The notes under the pieces are model-generated. The model worked only from the letters and a program-made list of their open reading frames with translations. It had not been told where the DNA came from and did no database searches. Shown here piece after piece: positions 1-9,071 of a stretch of DNA of 64,000 nucleotides (position 1 is its first letter; each line of letters starts with the position of its first letter). The DNA lies in contig JANQRG010000029.1 in the NCBI GenBank assembly GCA_028284665.1, positions 1 to 64,000 on the forward strand, given 5' to 3'. This stretch comes from Croceivirga sp. Its GTDB lineage: Bacteria; Bacteroidota; Bacteroidia; Flavobacteriales; Flavobacteriaceae. A program made the translations under genes and the position numbers.

Positions 1-990
1 GTCCCCTTGGCCAGCCTTGGTACAGATGACCAGGACGCTACCGAGGTGAACCTTAACGGTGCGATCGACATTGACGGTGACGGTACTGCTGAGACCGATG
101 TACAGGAGGCCCTTGAAGAAGTAGCCGTGGAGCTAGCCGCTGACGGTGATACCGACGATACCAACGAATTGAATACGGGCTTTGCTGTTGCCAACAACGG
201 AACGGAGGATGTGCTTCGGGTAAGCGACGCCGGAGGCGACCTTGATGTCCCCTTAGCCAGCCTTGGTACAGATGACCAGGACGCTACCGAGGTGAACCTT
301 AACGGAGCCATCGACATTGACGGAGATGGTACTGTTGAGACGGATGTACAGGAGGCCCTTGAAGAAGTAGCTGTGGAGCTTGCCGCCGACGGTGATACAG
401 ACGATACCAACGAATTGAATACGGGCTTTGCTGTTGCCAATAACGGAACGGAGGATGTTCTTCGGGTAAGCGACGCCGGAGGCGACCTTGATGTCCCCTT
501 AGCCAGCCTTGGCACGGATGATCAGGACGCTACTGAGGTCAATTTAAACGCAGCTGTGGATGTAGACGGTGATGGTACCGATGAGACGACGGTTCAGCAG
601 GCTATTGAAGATATTGCAACGGCCATAGCGGTGCCAACTATTTATGCTACCGGAAAGGTAGCGATAGAATATGTCGGTACTCCTGGGGTAGATGCCACTA
701 ACTCTAACCTTTACGGCGCATCAGTAACCCGAGTTGACGAAGGCGACTATCAAATTACATTTGATACAGCACTTTCGGATGCAGGCTATATTATTCAATT
801 GGTGACTTTGGATTGTGGAGGCGATTGTCCGGGAAATACTGGCCAAAATTATGATGATCCGGGGATAAGCTATTATAACCAAGCTACCACCGGGTTTAGT
901 GTGAACATTGGAGATAGTGATAATGGAACTACTCAAAAAGACGACATTGATCTGGAATTCATGTTCACGGTGATCGTTTTACCCAACTAA
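1..990 (+). CDS. Tandem-repeat surface protein, 5'-truncated by window edge
   Basis: The reading frame is open from base 1, so the true start lies upstream. It contains at least two nearly perfect 82-residue units and the start of a third that diverges, each opening with the pattern ASLGTDDQDATEVNLN and containing D-x-D-G-D-G-T plus VQEAL. The acidic D-x-D-G-D-G stretch resembles the start of a calcium loop, but the acidic residue at loop position 12 is missing. A non-repetitive C-terminal domain of about 115 residues with a Cys-containing GGDCPG segment follows; it looks beta-rich, like tail-fibre or surface-adhesin ends. No type IX sorting domain is visible at the C terminus. The next gene shares the DDQDA(S/T)EVNL motif. 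Likely an exported cell-surface protein; the exact function is not known. Confidence 0.85.
   Translation, partial: VPLASLGTDDQDATEVNLNGAIDIDGDGTAETDVQEALEEVAVELAADGDTDDTNELNTGFAVANNGTEDVLRVSDAGGDLDVPLASLGTDDQDATEVNLNGAIDIDGDGTVETDVQEALEEVAVELAADGDTDDTNELNTGFAVANNGTEDVLRVSDAGGDLDVPLASLGTDDQDATEVNLNAAVDVDGDGTDETTVQQAIEDIATAIAVPTIYATGKVAIEYVGTPGVDATNSNLYGASVTRVDEGDYQITFDTALSDAGYIIQLVTLDCGGDCPGNTGQNYDDPGISYYNQATTGFSVNIGDSDNGTTQKDDIDLEFMFTVIVLPN
10..537 (+). repeat. 246-bp in-frame tandem repeats (two complete visible units plus partial third)
   Basis: The string GCCAGCCTTGG recurs at 10, 256 and (with one change) 502, giving an exact 246-bp (82-codon) period. Units 1 and 2 differ at about a dozen bases, nearly all in third codon positions; the one amino-acid change I see is Ala to Val in GDGTAET. 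The third unit keeps the first ~16 codons and then diverges into the unique C-terminal region. The left edge of the window falls inside the array, so the full copy number cannot be seen. Confidence 0.95.
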
Positions 991-1024
991 TCAATAACCA
1001 AACAACAGATATAAATTAAGAAAG

Positions 1025-1666
1025 ATGAAAAAGGCATTTCTAATAGTAGTACTCGTAGTCACTACGCTAATAGCTAATGCACAGGTCGATGCAAATTCAT
1101 TGATGGGGCTACCCACAGCTACCACAGCAGAGATGAATGCAGTAACCGGAGCAGCTGCAGGCCAGAGTTTATACAATACGGATGACAACGCTATCTATTA
1201 TTATACTGGTGCCGTTTGGCAACGAGCTACAGACGATCAAGATGCTTCAGAAGTAAATTTGGTGACAGCAGTTGATTCTGATGGTGATACCACTAACGAA
1301 ACAACAGTAGAAGAAGTTATGCAGGCTATTACTCCAATAACATCCGCCTCCGGACGTATTTTTTATCCACCATCCATTGCTATTGATGCCTCTACTAATG
1401 GGCCGGGAAGTGTTGATTTGTATCAGGAATATATCAATCAATATGCGCCAACAGCAGCCCCCTACACAGATACTTTTGTTTCAAGTAGTGGAGCACCGGG
1501 TATTCCAACTTATGGAAGGACGGAACTGTATTATTACGTAACCTTTTATGATGACTCAGTTTTTGATAATGTCTTGATTGATACCAATGGCAATATGACC
1601 TATGATATTATTGGACAACCAGCCGATTATAATTCATTGATTAATGTAGTGTTCGTAGTCAGATAG
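1025..1666 (+). CDS. Secreted protein related to the upstream repeat protein
   Basis: 213 residues. A signal peptide is clear: MKK, a hydrophobic stretch, then ANAQ near residue 20. Residues ~70-100 carry one copy of the motif seen in the upstream repeats ([11 protein letters not shown], then [19 protein letters not shown]). The C-terminal half is Tyr/Asn-rich and probably beta-stranded, ending in VVFVVR. It lies 34 bases after the preceding stop on the same strand and is followed by the type B cargo gene, so a surface-protein operon is likely. No C-terminal sorting domain is recognisable. Function unknown; it may be a surface or fibre component that associates with the larger proteins encoded alongside. 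Confidence 0.8.
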   Translation: MKKAFLIVVLVVTTLIANAQVDANSLMGLPTATTAEMNAVTGAAAGQSLYNTDDNAIYYYTGAVWQRATDDQDASEVNLVTAVDSDGDTTNETTVEEVMQAITPITSASGRIFYPPSIAIDASTNGPGSVDLYQEYINQYAPTAAPYTDTFVSSSGAPGIPTYGRTELYYYVTFYDDSVFDNVLIDTNGNMTYDIIGQPADYNSLINVVFVVR

Positions 1667-1697
1667 TAGTACCACGGCAAAAGAGATAAACCAAATC

Positions 1698-3716
1698 TTG
1701 AAAAAACAATTCCGAAATACTGCAATTTTATGTTTCATGTTTGTCCTTTGGGCAAGCATCTCAACGTTAAATGCGCAATTCTTATTACAAGCCCCAAGTG
1801 GAGGTGATGAAACCAACTATCGCTGGTTTGAAGCTTCTGATACAGCTACGATTTTAGGTACTGATTCTTTTTACGAAGTTACCCAGCCAGGGGTGTATTT
1901 TGCTACTTACGATGGTACACTATGCGGTTCTAACGCAACGGGCTACTTTATTGTTACGGAATGTAGTTCTCCCGAAAATGAAGTTACCCTGGATATTACT
2001 GCAAACGTTCAGGGAAGTGCAACAGTTTCCTGGAGCCCTGCTTTGGCCGGAGATCAATTACGCCCTACGGTTACAGCAACCCAAACCGTAGAGCGCTACG
2101 TAGCAACAATAACAAAGGCGGGAAACTCCATCGCACTACCGAGGTTTACCGTGGTTTGTTTAGATCAGGCAGCAACTGTGGTGGATGATGCTGTTGTAGT
2201 AAACGAAGATGACTCCGTTGTTGTCCCTATCTATGACAATGATTCGGATCTTCCTGCAGCAGGGGATTTAACCACTACCGATCCAGCTAACGGTACAGTA
2301 ACCCTTGACGATAATGGAACACCAAATGATCCCACAGATGATATAGTAACCTATACGCCTGATCCGGATTATAATGGTCCTGACACCTTTGATTATACCT
2401 TATGTAACACGCCCGGAGATTGTAGTACGGCAACAGTCACCGTAGATGTTTTACCCGTAGTGGATGCCTTCGATGATACGGCAACCACAGATCAGGATAC
2501 CCCGGTTACTATCGACATTCTGGCTAATGACAATGATCTACCCAGTACAGGCACCTTAACTACCACTACAGCTTCCAATGGAACGGTGGTCATCAATGAC
2601 AATGGTACCCCTGGGGATCCATCCGATGATTCGGTTATGTATACCCCAAATACCGGATTTATGGGTACTGATACTTTCGACTATACGATCTGTGACGGGA
2701 GTGGGAATTGCAGTACGGCAACGGTTACCGTGGTCGTTAATCCTCCAGGGGTGGATTTGGATAGTGATGATGACGGCATTCTGGATAGTTTTGAAGATCT
2801 GAATACTGATAGCGATAATGATCCAGTCACTAATCCCACAGATACTGACGGGGATAGTATCCCGGACTACCTTGATATCGATAGCGACGATGATGGTATC
2901 CCTGATAACGTTGAAGCACAAACTACAATAGGCTATGTTGTGCCCTCAGGTGTTGATACGAATGGAAATGGGGTTGATGACGCCTATGAAAATAATGGAA
3001 ATGTGGGTGTAATCCCTGAGGACACCGATGGCGATGGTATTCCGGATTATGTGGATGATGACAGTGATAATGACGGTGTACCGGATAATATCGAAGCCCA
3101 TGATCATGATCAGGATGGTGTGCCCGATGTGACCTTTATCGGTTCAGATAAGGATAATGATGGCCTGGATGATGGCTATGAAGGAGATACCCAGATTGAT
3201 GCTGACATCAACGATGAAATAGACGATCCTTCAACAGACTTACCAGACACCGACAATGATGGCGAAGCAGACTATCGGGATACAGATGACGATGATGACG
3301 GCATTGAGACCATCGATGAAGATTTAAATGGAGACGGGGATTATTCAAATGATGACTCGGATGGCGATGGTATACCTAATTATCTGGATCCTGATTTAGG
3401 GCCAACCGAAGATGAAATTGAAGTCTTCAACGTAATTACTCCAAACGGCGATGGCATCCATGACGTACTGCGAATAGAAAACATTGAAAATTTTCCAAAC
3501 AATACTGTTAAGATTTATAACCGATGGGGCGTTCTGGTATTTAAGACCAACGCCTACAACTCCTCAGGAAATGTGTTTGACGGGACTTCACAAGGAAGGG
3601 TAACCGTAGACCAGGACAACAAACTGCCCGTAGGAACCTATTTCTACATTCTTGATTATGAAGACCAGACGGGCAATATGAAACAATTATCAGGGTACAT
3701 ATACATTAACAGGTAA
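1698..3716 (+). CDS. Type IX secretion cargo with Ig-like domains, TSP3-like acidic repeats and type B sorting domain
   Basis: 672 residues starting at TTG 1698, chosen because the next codons ([12 protein letters not shown]) begin a classic signal peptide ending at LNAQ (residue ~27). Two tandem Ig/cadherin-like modules follow at ~160-250 and ~255-348, each with the pattern NGT-V-NDNGTP and a [16 protein letters not shown] end. Residues ~352-567 are thrombospondin type 3-like repeats of DSDDDG-I-D or [10 protein letters not shown] form, a calcium-binding fold. Residues ~575-672 match the gliding-motility-associated type B C-terminal domain ([25 protein letters not shown]), which directs export by the type IX system. 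Nine bases downstream is a PorP/SprF gene, the usual partner of type B cargoes. Probably a large adhesin or surface-layer protein. Confidence 0.92.
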   Translation: MKKQFRNTAILCFMFVLWASISTLNAQFLLQAPSGGDETNYRWFEASDTATILGTDSFYEVTQPGVYFATYDGTLCGSNATGYFIVTECSSPENEVTLDITANVQGSATVSWSPALAGDQLRPTVTATQTVERYVATITKAGNSIALPRFTVVCLDQAATVVDDAVVVNEDDSVVVPIYDNDSDLPAAGDLTTTDPANGTVTLDDNGTPNDPTDDIVTYTPDPDYNGPDTFDYTLCNTPGDCSTATVTVDVLPVVDAFDDTATTDQDTPVTIDILANDNDLPSTGTLTTTTASNGTVVINDNGTPGDPSDDSVMYTPNTGFMGTDTFDYTICDGSGNCSTATVTVVVNPPGVDLDSDDDGILDSFEDLNTDSDNDPVTNPTDTDGDSIPDYLDIDSDDDGIPDNVEAQTTIGYVVPSGVDTNGNGVDDAYENNGNVGVIPEDTDGDGIPDYVDDDSDNDGVPDNIEAHDHDQDGVPDVTFIGSDKDNDGLDDGYEGDTQIDADINDEIDDPSTDLPDTDNDGEADYRDTDDDDDGIETIDEDLNGDGDYSNDDSDGDGIPNYLDPDLGPTEDEIEVFNVITPNGDGIHDVLRIENIENFPNNTVKIYNRWGVLVFKTNAYNSSGNVFDGTSQGRVTVDQDNKLPVGTYFYILDYEDQTGNMKQLSGYIYINR

Positions 3717-3724
3717 AGTAGCAG

Positions 3725-4681
3725 GTGGTGAAAAAACAGTTTTTTAGGAGGAGTGTAATTCAAAGCATAACCGTTGTGATCATGGCGTGTTGTGGTAATG
3801 TGCTAATGGCACAGCAGGATGCCCAGTACACACAATACATGTACAATACAGTAAGTGTAAATCCTGCCTATGCCGGTTCTCGTGGGCATCTAAGCATTGC
3901 CGGGCTGTATCGCGCTCAATGGGTGGGATTGGATGGTGCGCCTGAAACACAGACACTAAACCTCCATTCACCAGTAGGCTACAGAGGAGTGGGATTGGGA
4001 GTCTCCTTTGTCAACGATATTATAGGGCCTACTTCTGAAACCTACTTCGATGTTGATTTTTCGTATACCATCCAAACGGGTCTTGATGGGCGATTAAGCT
4101 TTGGATTAAAAGGAAGTGCTCATTTATTGGATATCCAATTTTCTGAATTGAACCAGGATGTTGGCCAGGGACCTGACCCTACCTTGCAACAAAATATAGA
4201 CAATCGATTTTCGCCTAATGTTGGTGCAGGGGTTTACTATCACACAGAAAGATTTTATGCAGGCCTTTCAGTACCTCGAATGCTGGAAACCGAACATTTT
4301 GAAGAATCTTCCCTTTCTACCGCCAAGGAGCGAATGAATTGGTATTTTATTACGGGCTATGTTTGGGATCTAAACCCATTTCTCAAGTTCAAACCGGCCT
4401 TATTGACCAAATTGGTTCAGGGAGCACCCTTACAAGTAGATGTTTCCGCAAATTTTATGTTTAATGAGCGATTTATTGCAGGAGCAGCCTATCGTTGGGA
4501 TGCCGCATTTAGCGGAATGTTCGGATTTCATCTTTCCGACCAATTTCTGATTGGTTTGGCCTATGATCGGGAGATTACGGATTTGGGGGCTACTACCTTT
4601 AATGATGGTTCTTTTGAGATTATTCTCCGCTATGATTTTATTAGGACCGTTGGGAATCTAAAATCTCCAAGGTTCTTCTAA
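3725..4681 (+). CDS. PorP/SprF family type IX secretion membrane protein
   Basis: 318 residues. A signal peptide ends near VLMAQQ, followed by the hallmark N-terminal block QQDAQYTQYMYN with VNPAYAGSRG, then alternating beta strands of an outer-membrane barrel ending with an aromatic-rich strand (EIILRYDF). The family works with type B cargo to bring it to, or hold it at, the cell surface, as SprF does for SprB in Flavobacterium johnsoniae. Two consecutive GTG codons at 3725 and 3728 can start it; both give the same signal peptide. The gene begins 8 bases after the cargo stop, so the two are almost certainly cotranscribed and functionally paired. Confidence 0.92.
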   Translation: MVKKQFFRRSVIQSITVVIMACCGNVLMAQQDAQYTQYMYNTVSVNPAYAGSRGHLSIAGLYRAQWVGLDGAPETQTLNLHSPVGYRGVGLGVSFVNDIIGPTSETYFDVDFSYTIQTGLDGRLSFGLKGSAHLLDIQFSELNQDVGQGPDPTLQQNIDNRFSPNVGAGVYYHTERFYAGLSVPRMLETEHFEESSLSTAKERMNWYFITGYVWDLNPFLKFKPALLTKLVQGAPLQVDVSANFMFNERFIAGAAYRWDAAFSGMFGFHLSDQFLIGLAYDREITDLGATTFNDGSFEIILRYDFIRTVGNLKSPRFF

Positions 4682-4739
4682 CCGTTAACTTCTTTGGCTT
4701 TTCGATCGCTACTTGACCATTATTGTCAGGTAAAGGGAT

Positions 4740-4747
4740 TATTTTTG
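4740..4747 (+). promoter_or_regulatory. Bacteroidota -7 promoter motif before idi
   Basis: TATTTTTG matches the TAnnTTTG consensus. A TTG at 4723 is rather close and one at 4713 rather far for the usual -33 element. The idi ATG lies only 6 bases beyond the motif, so transcription from here would give a leaderless or nearly leaderless mRNA. Confidence 0.45.
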
Positions 4748-4753
4748 TAGTCT

Positions 4754-5296
4754 ATGGAAGAAAAGGTGATTTTAGTTGACGAAGATGATCGTCAAATTGG
4801 TTTGATGGCTAAAATGGAAGCCCATGAAAGAGCGGTATTACATAGGGCTTTCTCTGTTTTTTTGATGAACGATGCCGGACAGATCATGTTACAGCAAAGG
4901 GCTGCAAATAAATATCATTCTCCATTGCTATGGACAAATACCTGTTGCAGTCATCAACGTAATGGGGAGACCAATTTGGAGGCTGGGAAACGAAGATTAT
5001 GGGAAGAGATGGGAATTCAAGCAGAATTACGGGAGGTTTTTTCCTTTATCTATAAAGCACCCTTTGACAACGGACTAACAGAACACGAATATGATCATGT
5101 CATGCTGGGAAGGTTTAATGGAAAACCTGAAGTTAATACAGAGGAAGTAGCGGATTGGAAATGGATGACACCTCAAGCGATCCGGGATGATATTGCCCAA
5201 AACCCACAGTCCTACACTGCATGGTTTAAGATTATTTTTGAAAAATTCTACGATTATCTAATGGAATACTTAGAAGATGAAGGTCAAAGTAAGTAG
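4754..5296 (+). CDS. idi: Isopentenyl-diphosphate delta-isomerase, type I
   Basis: 180 residues, normal for the type I Nudix enzyme. It interconverts isopentenyl and dimethylallyl diphosphate in the cytoplasm, supplying isoprenoid synthesis (menaquinone, carotenoids, undecaprenyl phosphate). The catalytic Cys motif TNTCCSH is at residues 61-67, the metal-binding Nudix-like helix EAGKRRLWEEMGI at ~76-88, and the HEYDHV segment with the second catalytic acid near 111-116. The gene overlaps the QueD-family gene by 20 bases and leads a plus-strand run that includes manA. Confidence 0.96.
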   Translation: MEEKVILVDEDDRQIGLMAKMEAHERAVLHRAFSVFLMNDAGQIMLQQRAANKYHSPLLWTNTCCSHQRNGETNLEAGKRRLWEEMGIQAELREVFSFIYKAPFDNGLTEHEYDHVMLGRFNGKPEVNTEEVADWKWMTPQAIRDDIAQNPQSYTAWFKIIFEKFYDYLMEYLEDEGQSK

Positions 5297-5684
5297 AAAG
5301 GCGCATTTTAATGCTGCGCATAGGTTGTATCGCCCCGATTGGAGTTTTGAAAAAAATGACGCTGTTTTTGGTAAATGTAACAATCCCAGCTATCACGGAC
5401 ATAACTACGACTTAATTGTTAGTGTCACCGGTGAGATAGATTCGGAAACCGGTTACGTTATGGACATGAAACAACTTAAGGATTTGATCAAGTCCGAGGT
5501 GGAAGATGCAATGGATCATAAAAATCTTAATGTAGAAGTTCCGGAATTTAAGGCGTTGAACCCTACCGCTGAAAATATAGCCGTAATTATTTTTAATAAA
5601 CTGAGACCTCATATTGATGCATCAAAAGAATTGGAGATTGTACTGTATGAAACCCCAAGAAACTTCGTTACTTACTCAGGTTAA
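5277..5684 (+). CDS. 6-pyruvoyl-tetrahydropterin synthase / 6-carboxytetrahydropterin synthase family protein
   Basis: 135 residues. The zinc ligands His15, His40 and His42 (AHRL and HGHNY), the catalytic Cys34 (GKCNNP), Asp80-His81 (MDHKNLN) and the pterin-anchoring Glu125 (YETPRN) are all present. These are the residues of the PTPS/QueD fold, which acts on 7,8-dihydroneopterin triphosphate in queuosine or pterin synthesis. Because no other queuosine gene is nearby, I cannot say whether the product is 6-carboxy- or 6-pyruvoyl-tetrahydropterin. The ATG lies inside the idi 3' end in another frame, a 20-base overlap that suggests coupled translation. Confidence 0.92.
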   Translation: MKVKVSRKAHFNAAHRLYRPDWSFEKNDAVFGKCNNPSYHGHNYDLIVSVTGEIDSETGYVMDMKQLKDLIKSEVEDAMDHKNLNVEVPEFKALNPTAENIAVIIFNKLRPHIDASKELEIVLYETPRNFVTYSG

Positions 5685-5696
5685 ATTCACTGTCAA

Positions 5697-6662
5697 ATGT
5701 TATATCCTCTAAAGTTTGACCCCATAATGAAAGACCGATTGTGGGGAGGTAGTAAACTGAAAGAACTATTTCAAAAACCCAGCGATACTAGTACTACCGG
5801 CGAAAGTTGGGAGCTTTCTGGGGTTTTCGGAAATGTATCGGTTGTATGCAATGGTTCTCTAGTGGGAAAGACGTTGAATGAACTCATTACCGAATGCGGA
5901 GCTACTCTTTTAGGGAATAAGGTCCTACACCGGTTTGGGCGGGAATTTCCTGTGCTTATAAAATTCATAGATGCTAAACAGGACCTGTCCATTCAATTGC
6001 ACCCTAATGACGAACTGGCAAAAAAGCGACATGACTCTTTTGGTAAAACGGAAATGTGGTACATTATGGATGCCGATCCTGGAGCAAATCTGATTGTCGG
6101 GTTCAACAAAACGGTGGATAAAGAAGAGTATACGGCTAGCGTGGAAAACGATACCCTCCTGGAATTATTGAATTATGAGCCAGTTGGCGAGGGAGACACT
6201 TTTTTCATAAACACTGGTAAAATTCATGCCATAGGTGCTGGTGTACTACTAGCAGAGATCCAACAGACTTCGGATGTTACGTATCGGGTTTTTGACTTTA
6301 ACCGGAGGGATAAGGAGGGGAATTTACGGGAATTGCATACAGAAATGGCGTTAGATGCTATAGATTTTGAAAAGAAAGATGATTTCAAAATCGAGTATTC
6401 CAGGACAATGGATACGCTAAACCCAATGGTAGATTGTCCCTTTTTTACAACTCATTTTTTAAATCTCACTCAGGACTTTTATCAAGATCTTTCTGACAGG
6501 GATAGTTTTACAATTTACCTATGTGTGGCCGGTAACGCCCTTATTACGAATGATTGGGGAACTGTTGCGTTAAAAAAAGGGGAAACAGTCTTGGTGGCCG
6601 CCGCCAGTTCTAAAATAGCCATTGCTACGTCCGAAGCAAAAATTTTGGAAGTTACCATATAA
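5697..6662 (+). CDS. manA: Mannose-6-phosphate isomerase, class I (type I PMI)
   Basis: 321 residues. A zinc-dependent cupin enzyme interconverting mannose 6-phosphate and fructose 6-phosphate, feeding GDP-mannose for glycans. Visible ligands: Gln100 and His102 (SIQLHPND), Glu119 (KTEMWYI) and His177 (GKIHAIGAG); the catalytic Arg is in TYRVFDFNRRD near 197. The length fits the short bacterial class. It starts 12 bases after the preceding gene, in the same direction, suggesting one transcript with idi and the pterin gene although the three pathways are unrelated. Confidence 0.95.
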   Translation: MLYPLKFDPIMKDRLWGGSKLKELFQKPSDTSTTGESWELSGVFGNVSVVCNGSLVGKTLNELITECGATLLGNKVLHRFGREFPVLIKFIDAKQDLSIQLHPNDELAKKRHDSFGKTEMWYIMDADPGANLIVGFNKTVDKEEYTASVENDTLLELLNYEPVGEGDTFFINTGKIHAIGAGVLLAEIQQTSDVTYRVFDFNRRDKEGNLRELHTEMALDAIDFEKKDDFKIEYSRTMDTLNPMVDCPFFTTHFLNLTQDFYQDLSDRDSFTIYLCVAGNALITNDWGTVALKKGETVLVAAASSKIAIATSEAKILEVTI

Positions 6663-6688
6663 TCGTACTTTTAGAGAAAATTTTTATA

Positions 6689-6958
6689 ATGGCCAGTATT
6701 CGGGATTTAAAAAAAGATATCAACTTTGTGTTAGGGGATATTATTGAAGCGGTTTACCAGTGGGAAGCCGCAACCAATAATGAAAATTCCAATGAAGGTT
6801 CAGCGATAATAGATAAATCGATTGCGGCTTTTGATGAACTTATGGACAAAGTCCATCAAAATGCCGTACCTGATAAAAAGGCGCATTTCAAAGCGATCCG
6901 TGCCGATTTAGAAGAAAAGGCCACAGCTCTTGTTCAAGATTTGAACAATCTCAACTAG
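6689..6958 (+). CDS. Small conserved protein of unknown function
   Basis: 89 residues, predicted almost entirely helical (MASIRDLKKDINFVLGDI, later DELMDKVHQNAVPDKKAHF), no signal peptide, no membrane segment and no metal-binding cluster. It lies 26 bases after manA on the same strand and ends 4 bases before the stop of the convergent lipoprotein gene. The composition and arrangement look like a small conserved flavobacterial cytoplasmic protein; I do not recognise a function. Confidence 0.8.
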   Translation: MASIRDLKKDINFVLGDIIEAVYQWEAATNNENSNEGSAIIDKSIAAFDELMDKVHQNAVPDKKAHFKAIRADLEEKATALVQDLNNLN

Positions 6959-6962
6959 TTGA

Positions 6963-7655
6963 TTATTCTGCGCTTCTCTTTAAATAATTTCCCAAAGCCT
7001 TCCCGTATTTTGAATTGGCCACTTCTTCTGACAAAACTCGGTGAATAGAGTCCAGGTATATGGGATTGGCTTCCTTCCCGTCTGTTAGCGCAATATAAGG
7101 CGTAACATGCGAATTGGGATGTGTAAGTCCAAAGTTAAGCAAGTAACGATATCTACCAACGAAGTTACGTTCCGCCAATGCTTCAATAGAATCCACTTTT
7201 AGAGAATCGGTTTCGGAAAAAGCAGCTTGCGCCAACTCCAGGTCGCGCTTATTAAAACTGTTTATCATTTGCAAATACTCGGCATATTCCATATGGCTTT
7301 TAGAACCATCTATTTTCGCTTTCGTTTCAAACTGGTCCCAGGTAGAGTTTATGATGATCTCTCCTGGCTCACCGAAAAAAGTGATATGATCGTCTATGGT
7401 TTTGTCATGCGCTTTTTTAAGGTAGAGATAAAACAGTTCCGGACTTTCAAGCCTGCGTTCGAACGAAAAAATACCATCCCCTCTTAAGGCGATTGAATCT
7501 ACAGTTACAAGAACAGAATCCTCAACGTGTTGAAGGTAAAGGACTCCTTTTTTAAGTCCATTAATATTTCCTGAGACCTGCATAAGGTCATCTGTCTTTT
7601 TCGCACAGGACAATACTAAAATGAAACAGGAAAACACCCCAATTACTTGCTTCAT
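6963..7655 (-). CDS. DUF4369-type lipoprotein
   Basis: 230 residues. A lipoprotein signal with Cys17 (FILVLSCAKK) predicts membrane anchoring in the periplasm or at the surface. The segment QVSGNINGLKKGVLYLQ followed by DSIALRGDGIFSF and PELFYLYL is typical of DUF4369, the N-terminal domain often fused to thioredoxin-like peroxiredoxin domains in Bacteroidota. Here no CxxC thioredoxin motif follows, so it is the stand-alone short form. Function unknown. It faces the small gene at 6689-6958 in a convergent pair with only 4 bases between stops. Confidence 0.82.
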   Translation of the reverse strand: MKQVIGVFSCFILVLSCAKKTDDLMQVSGNINGLKKGVLYLQHVEDSVLVTVDSIALRGDGIFSFERRLESPELFYLYLKKAHDKTIDDHITFFGEPGEIIINSTWDQFETKAKIDGSKSHMEYAEYLQMINSFNKRDLELAQAAFSETDSLKVDSIEALAERNFVGRYRYLLNFGLTHPNSHVTPYIALTDGKEANPIYLDSIHRVLSEEVANSKYGKALGNYLKRSAE

Positions 7656-7765
7656 AGTCGGATTTTAAACCGCAAATATCGAAAATTCCGGTCATTTTCT
7701 ATGGCAGGGTAAAATAAATAGCGACCTGTAACGGAAAGGGGATGGCATCTTTTCTTCCAAAACAA

Positions 7766-9028
7766 TTATACCTGGGAAGCCACTTCCATCAGCAAAGCGC
7801 AGAGGTAGGCTCCCGCGGTTCCCACGACGTATCCAAATACCGCCAAAAGGATTCCCACGGAGGTCAATGAAGGGTGAAACTCTGCTGCTACAACTGGTGC
7901 TGAAGCTGCACCCCCAACATTTGCCTGACTCCCGACAGCCAGAAAAAAATACGGAGCTTTGATAATTTTTGCAACAAGGATAAGGAGCCCGGCGTGGATA
8001 GCTATCCAAATCAGTCCCACCGCAAGCAATCCCGGGTTCTTAAGTACTTCGCTCAGGTCTATTTTCATTCCAATTGTGGCGACCAAAACATAAATGAACA
8101 TACCACCAATTTTACTTGCCCCTGCACCTTCATAATTTTTAGCCTTGGTAAAGGACAGTCCAATTCCGATCGTTGTAGCAAAAACCACCATCCAAAGAAA
8201 TTTTGAGCCTAATGAGGACAACACTTTTTCTTTATTTCGAATAACCTCAAAATTAGCTTCCAGGAATTCTGCGAAGTGATTTCCGAAAAAATGGGCCAAC
8301 CCAACTCCGGTAAAAGCAAAAAACAACATCATAATGAAATCCTTAAGGGAAGCTACCCGGGCGATTCTCTCGGTATATTCCGATACTTTTGATTTCAATT
8401 CTTCAATTGAGGAGGTGTCCGATTTTAGCCAGCCATCAATTTTGTTTGTTTTTCCAATTCCCAAAAGCAAAATTGCCATCCAAATGTTGGCAACAAATAC
8501 ATCAACCAAAACCATAGTTCCGAATTTCTCCGGGTTAAATTGAAATACCTCCAACATGGCCGCCTGATTGGCACCTCCCCCTATCCAACTTCCTGCAATA
8601 GTAGCTAGGCCGCGCCAAACGGCATCAAAGTCAGCCCCACCAACGGTCTCCGGTGAAAAAATGGAAACCAGCAGGATGGCCAGGGGTCCTCCGATAACGA
8701 TTCCTGCGGTACCGGTTAAAAACATGACCAGGGCTTTGGAACCCAGGTTGGCAATGGCTTTAAGGTCAATGCTTAAGGTCATTAAGATTAAGGCGGCAGG
8801 CAAAAGGTATCGACTAGCTACATAGTACAGGTTAGAGCTTTCTTCATTCACCAAGCCTGTGCTTGTAAAGACAGAAGGGAGTAAATAACACATTAACACC
8901 GTGGGAATAACGGTATAAAACTTTTTCCAGAATCCGGTTTTAAGTGATGAAGTGTAAAAAACGAAACCTAAGCAGAGTGCCAGAAGGCCAAAGATGACAG
9001 TGTCATCGGTAAGTGGTAGTTGGTTCAT
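7766..9028 (-). CDS. DUF819 family integral membrane protein
   Basis: 420 residues with about ten to twelve hydrophobic segments. Repeated glycine-rich motifs (GSWIGGGANQAAM near 150 and SQANVGGAASAPVV near 375) sit in two related halves, the pattern of the YjcL/DUF819 family, which resembles inverted-repeat secondary transporters. No substrate is established from sequence. It begins at ATG 9028 about 44 bases downstream of the DUF5916 gene stop on the same strand, so it may be read through from it, though the two are not obviously linked in function. Confidence 0.9.
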   Translation of the reverse strand: MNQLPLTDDTVIFGLLALCLGFVFYTSSLKTGFWKKFYTVIPTVLMCYLLPSVFTSTGLVNEESSNLYYVASRYLLPAALILMTLSIDLKAIANLGSKALVMFLTGTAGIVIGGPLAILLVSIFSPETVGGADFDAVWRGLATIAGSWIGGGANQAAMLEVFQFNPEKFGTMVLVDVFVANIWMAILLLGIGKTNKIDGWLKSDTSSIEELKSKVSEYTERIARVASLKDFIMMLFFAFTGVGLAHFFGNHFAEFLEANFEVIRNKEKVLSSLGSKFLWMVVFATTIGIGLSFTKAKNYEGAGASKIGGMFIYVLVATIGMKIDLSEVLKNPGLLAVGLIWIAIHAGLLILVAKIIKAPYFFLAVGSQANVGGAASAPVVAAEFHPSLTSVGILLAVFGYVVGTAGAYLCALLMEVASQV

Positions 9029-9071
9029 AGATCAGTAGCCGATTGCCTCAAATATAACAAAATCTGTAGGC

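Noticed and set aside
10-537. CRISPR-like periodicity
   Set aside because: The 246-bp units are adjacent, in frame and without short repeats separated by unique spacers.
2556-2921. Open frame on the minus strand inside the cargo gene (121 residues)
   Set aside because: It is antisense to the acidic TSP3-like repeats, whose GAT-rich codons produce long Ile-rich frames on the opposite strand. No start context and no recognisable protein.
7227-7487. Plus-strand frame inside the DUF4369 gene
   Set aside because: Antisense shadow with no recognised features.
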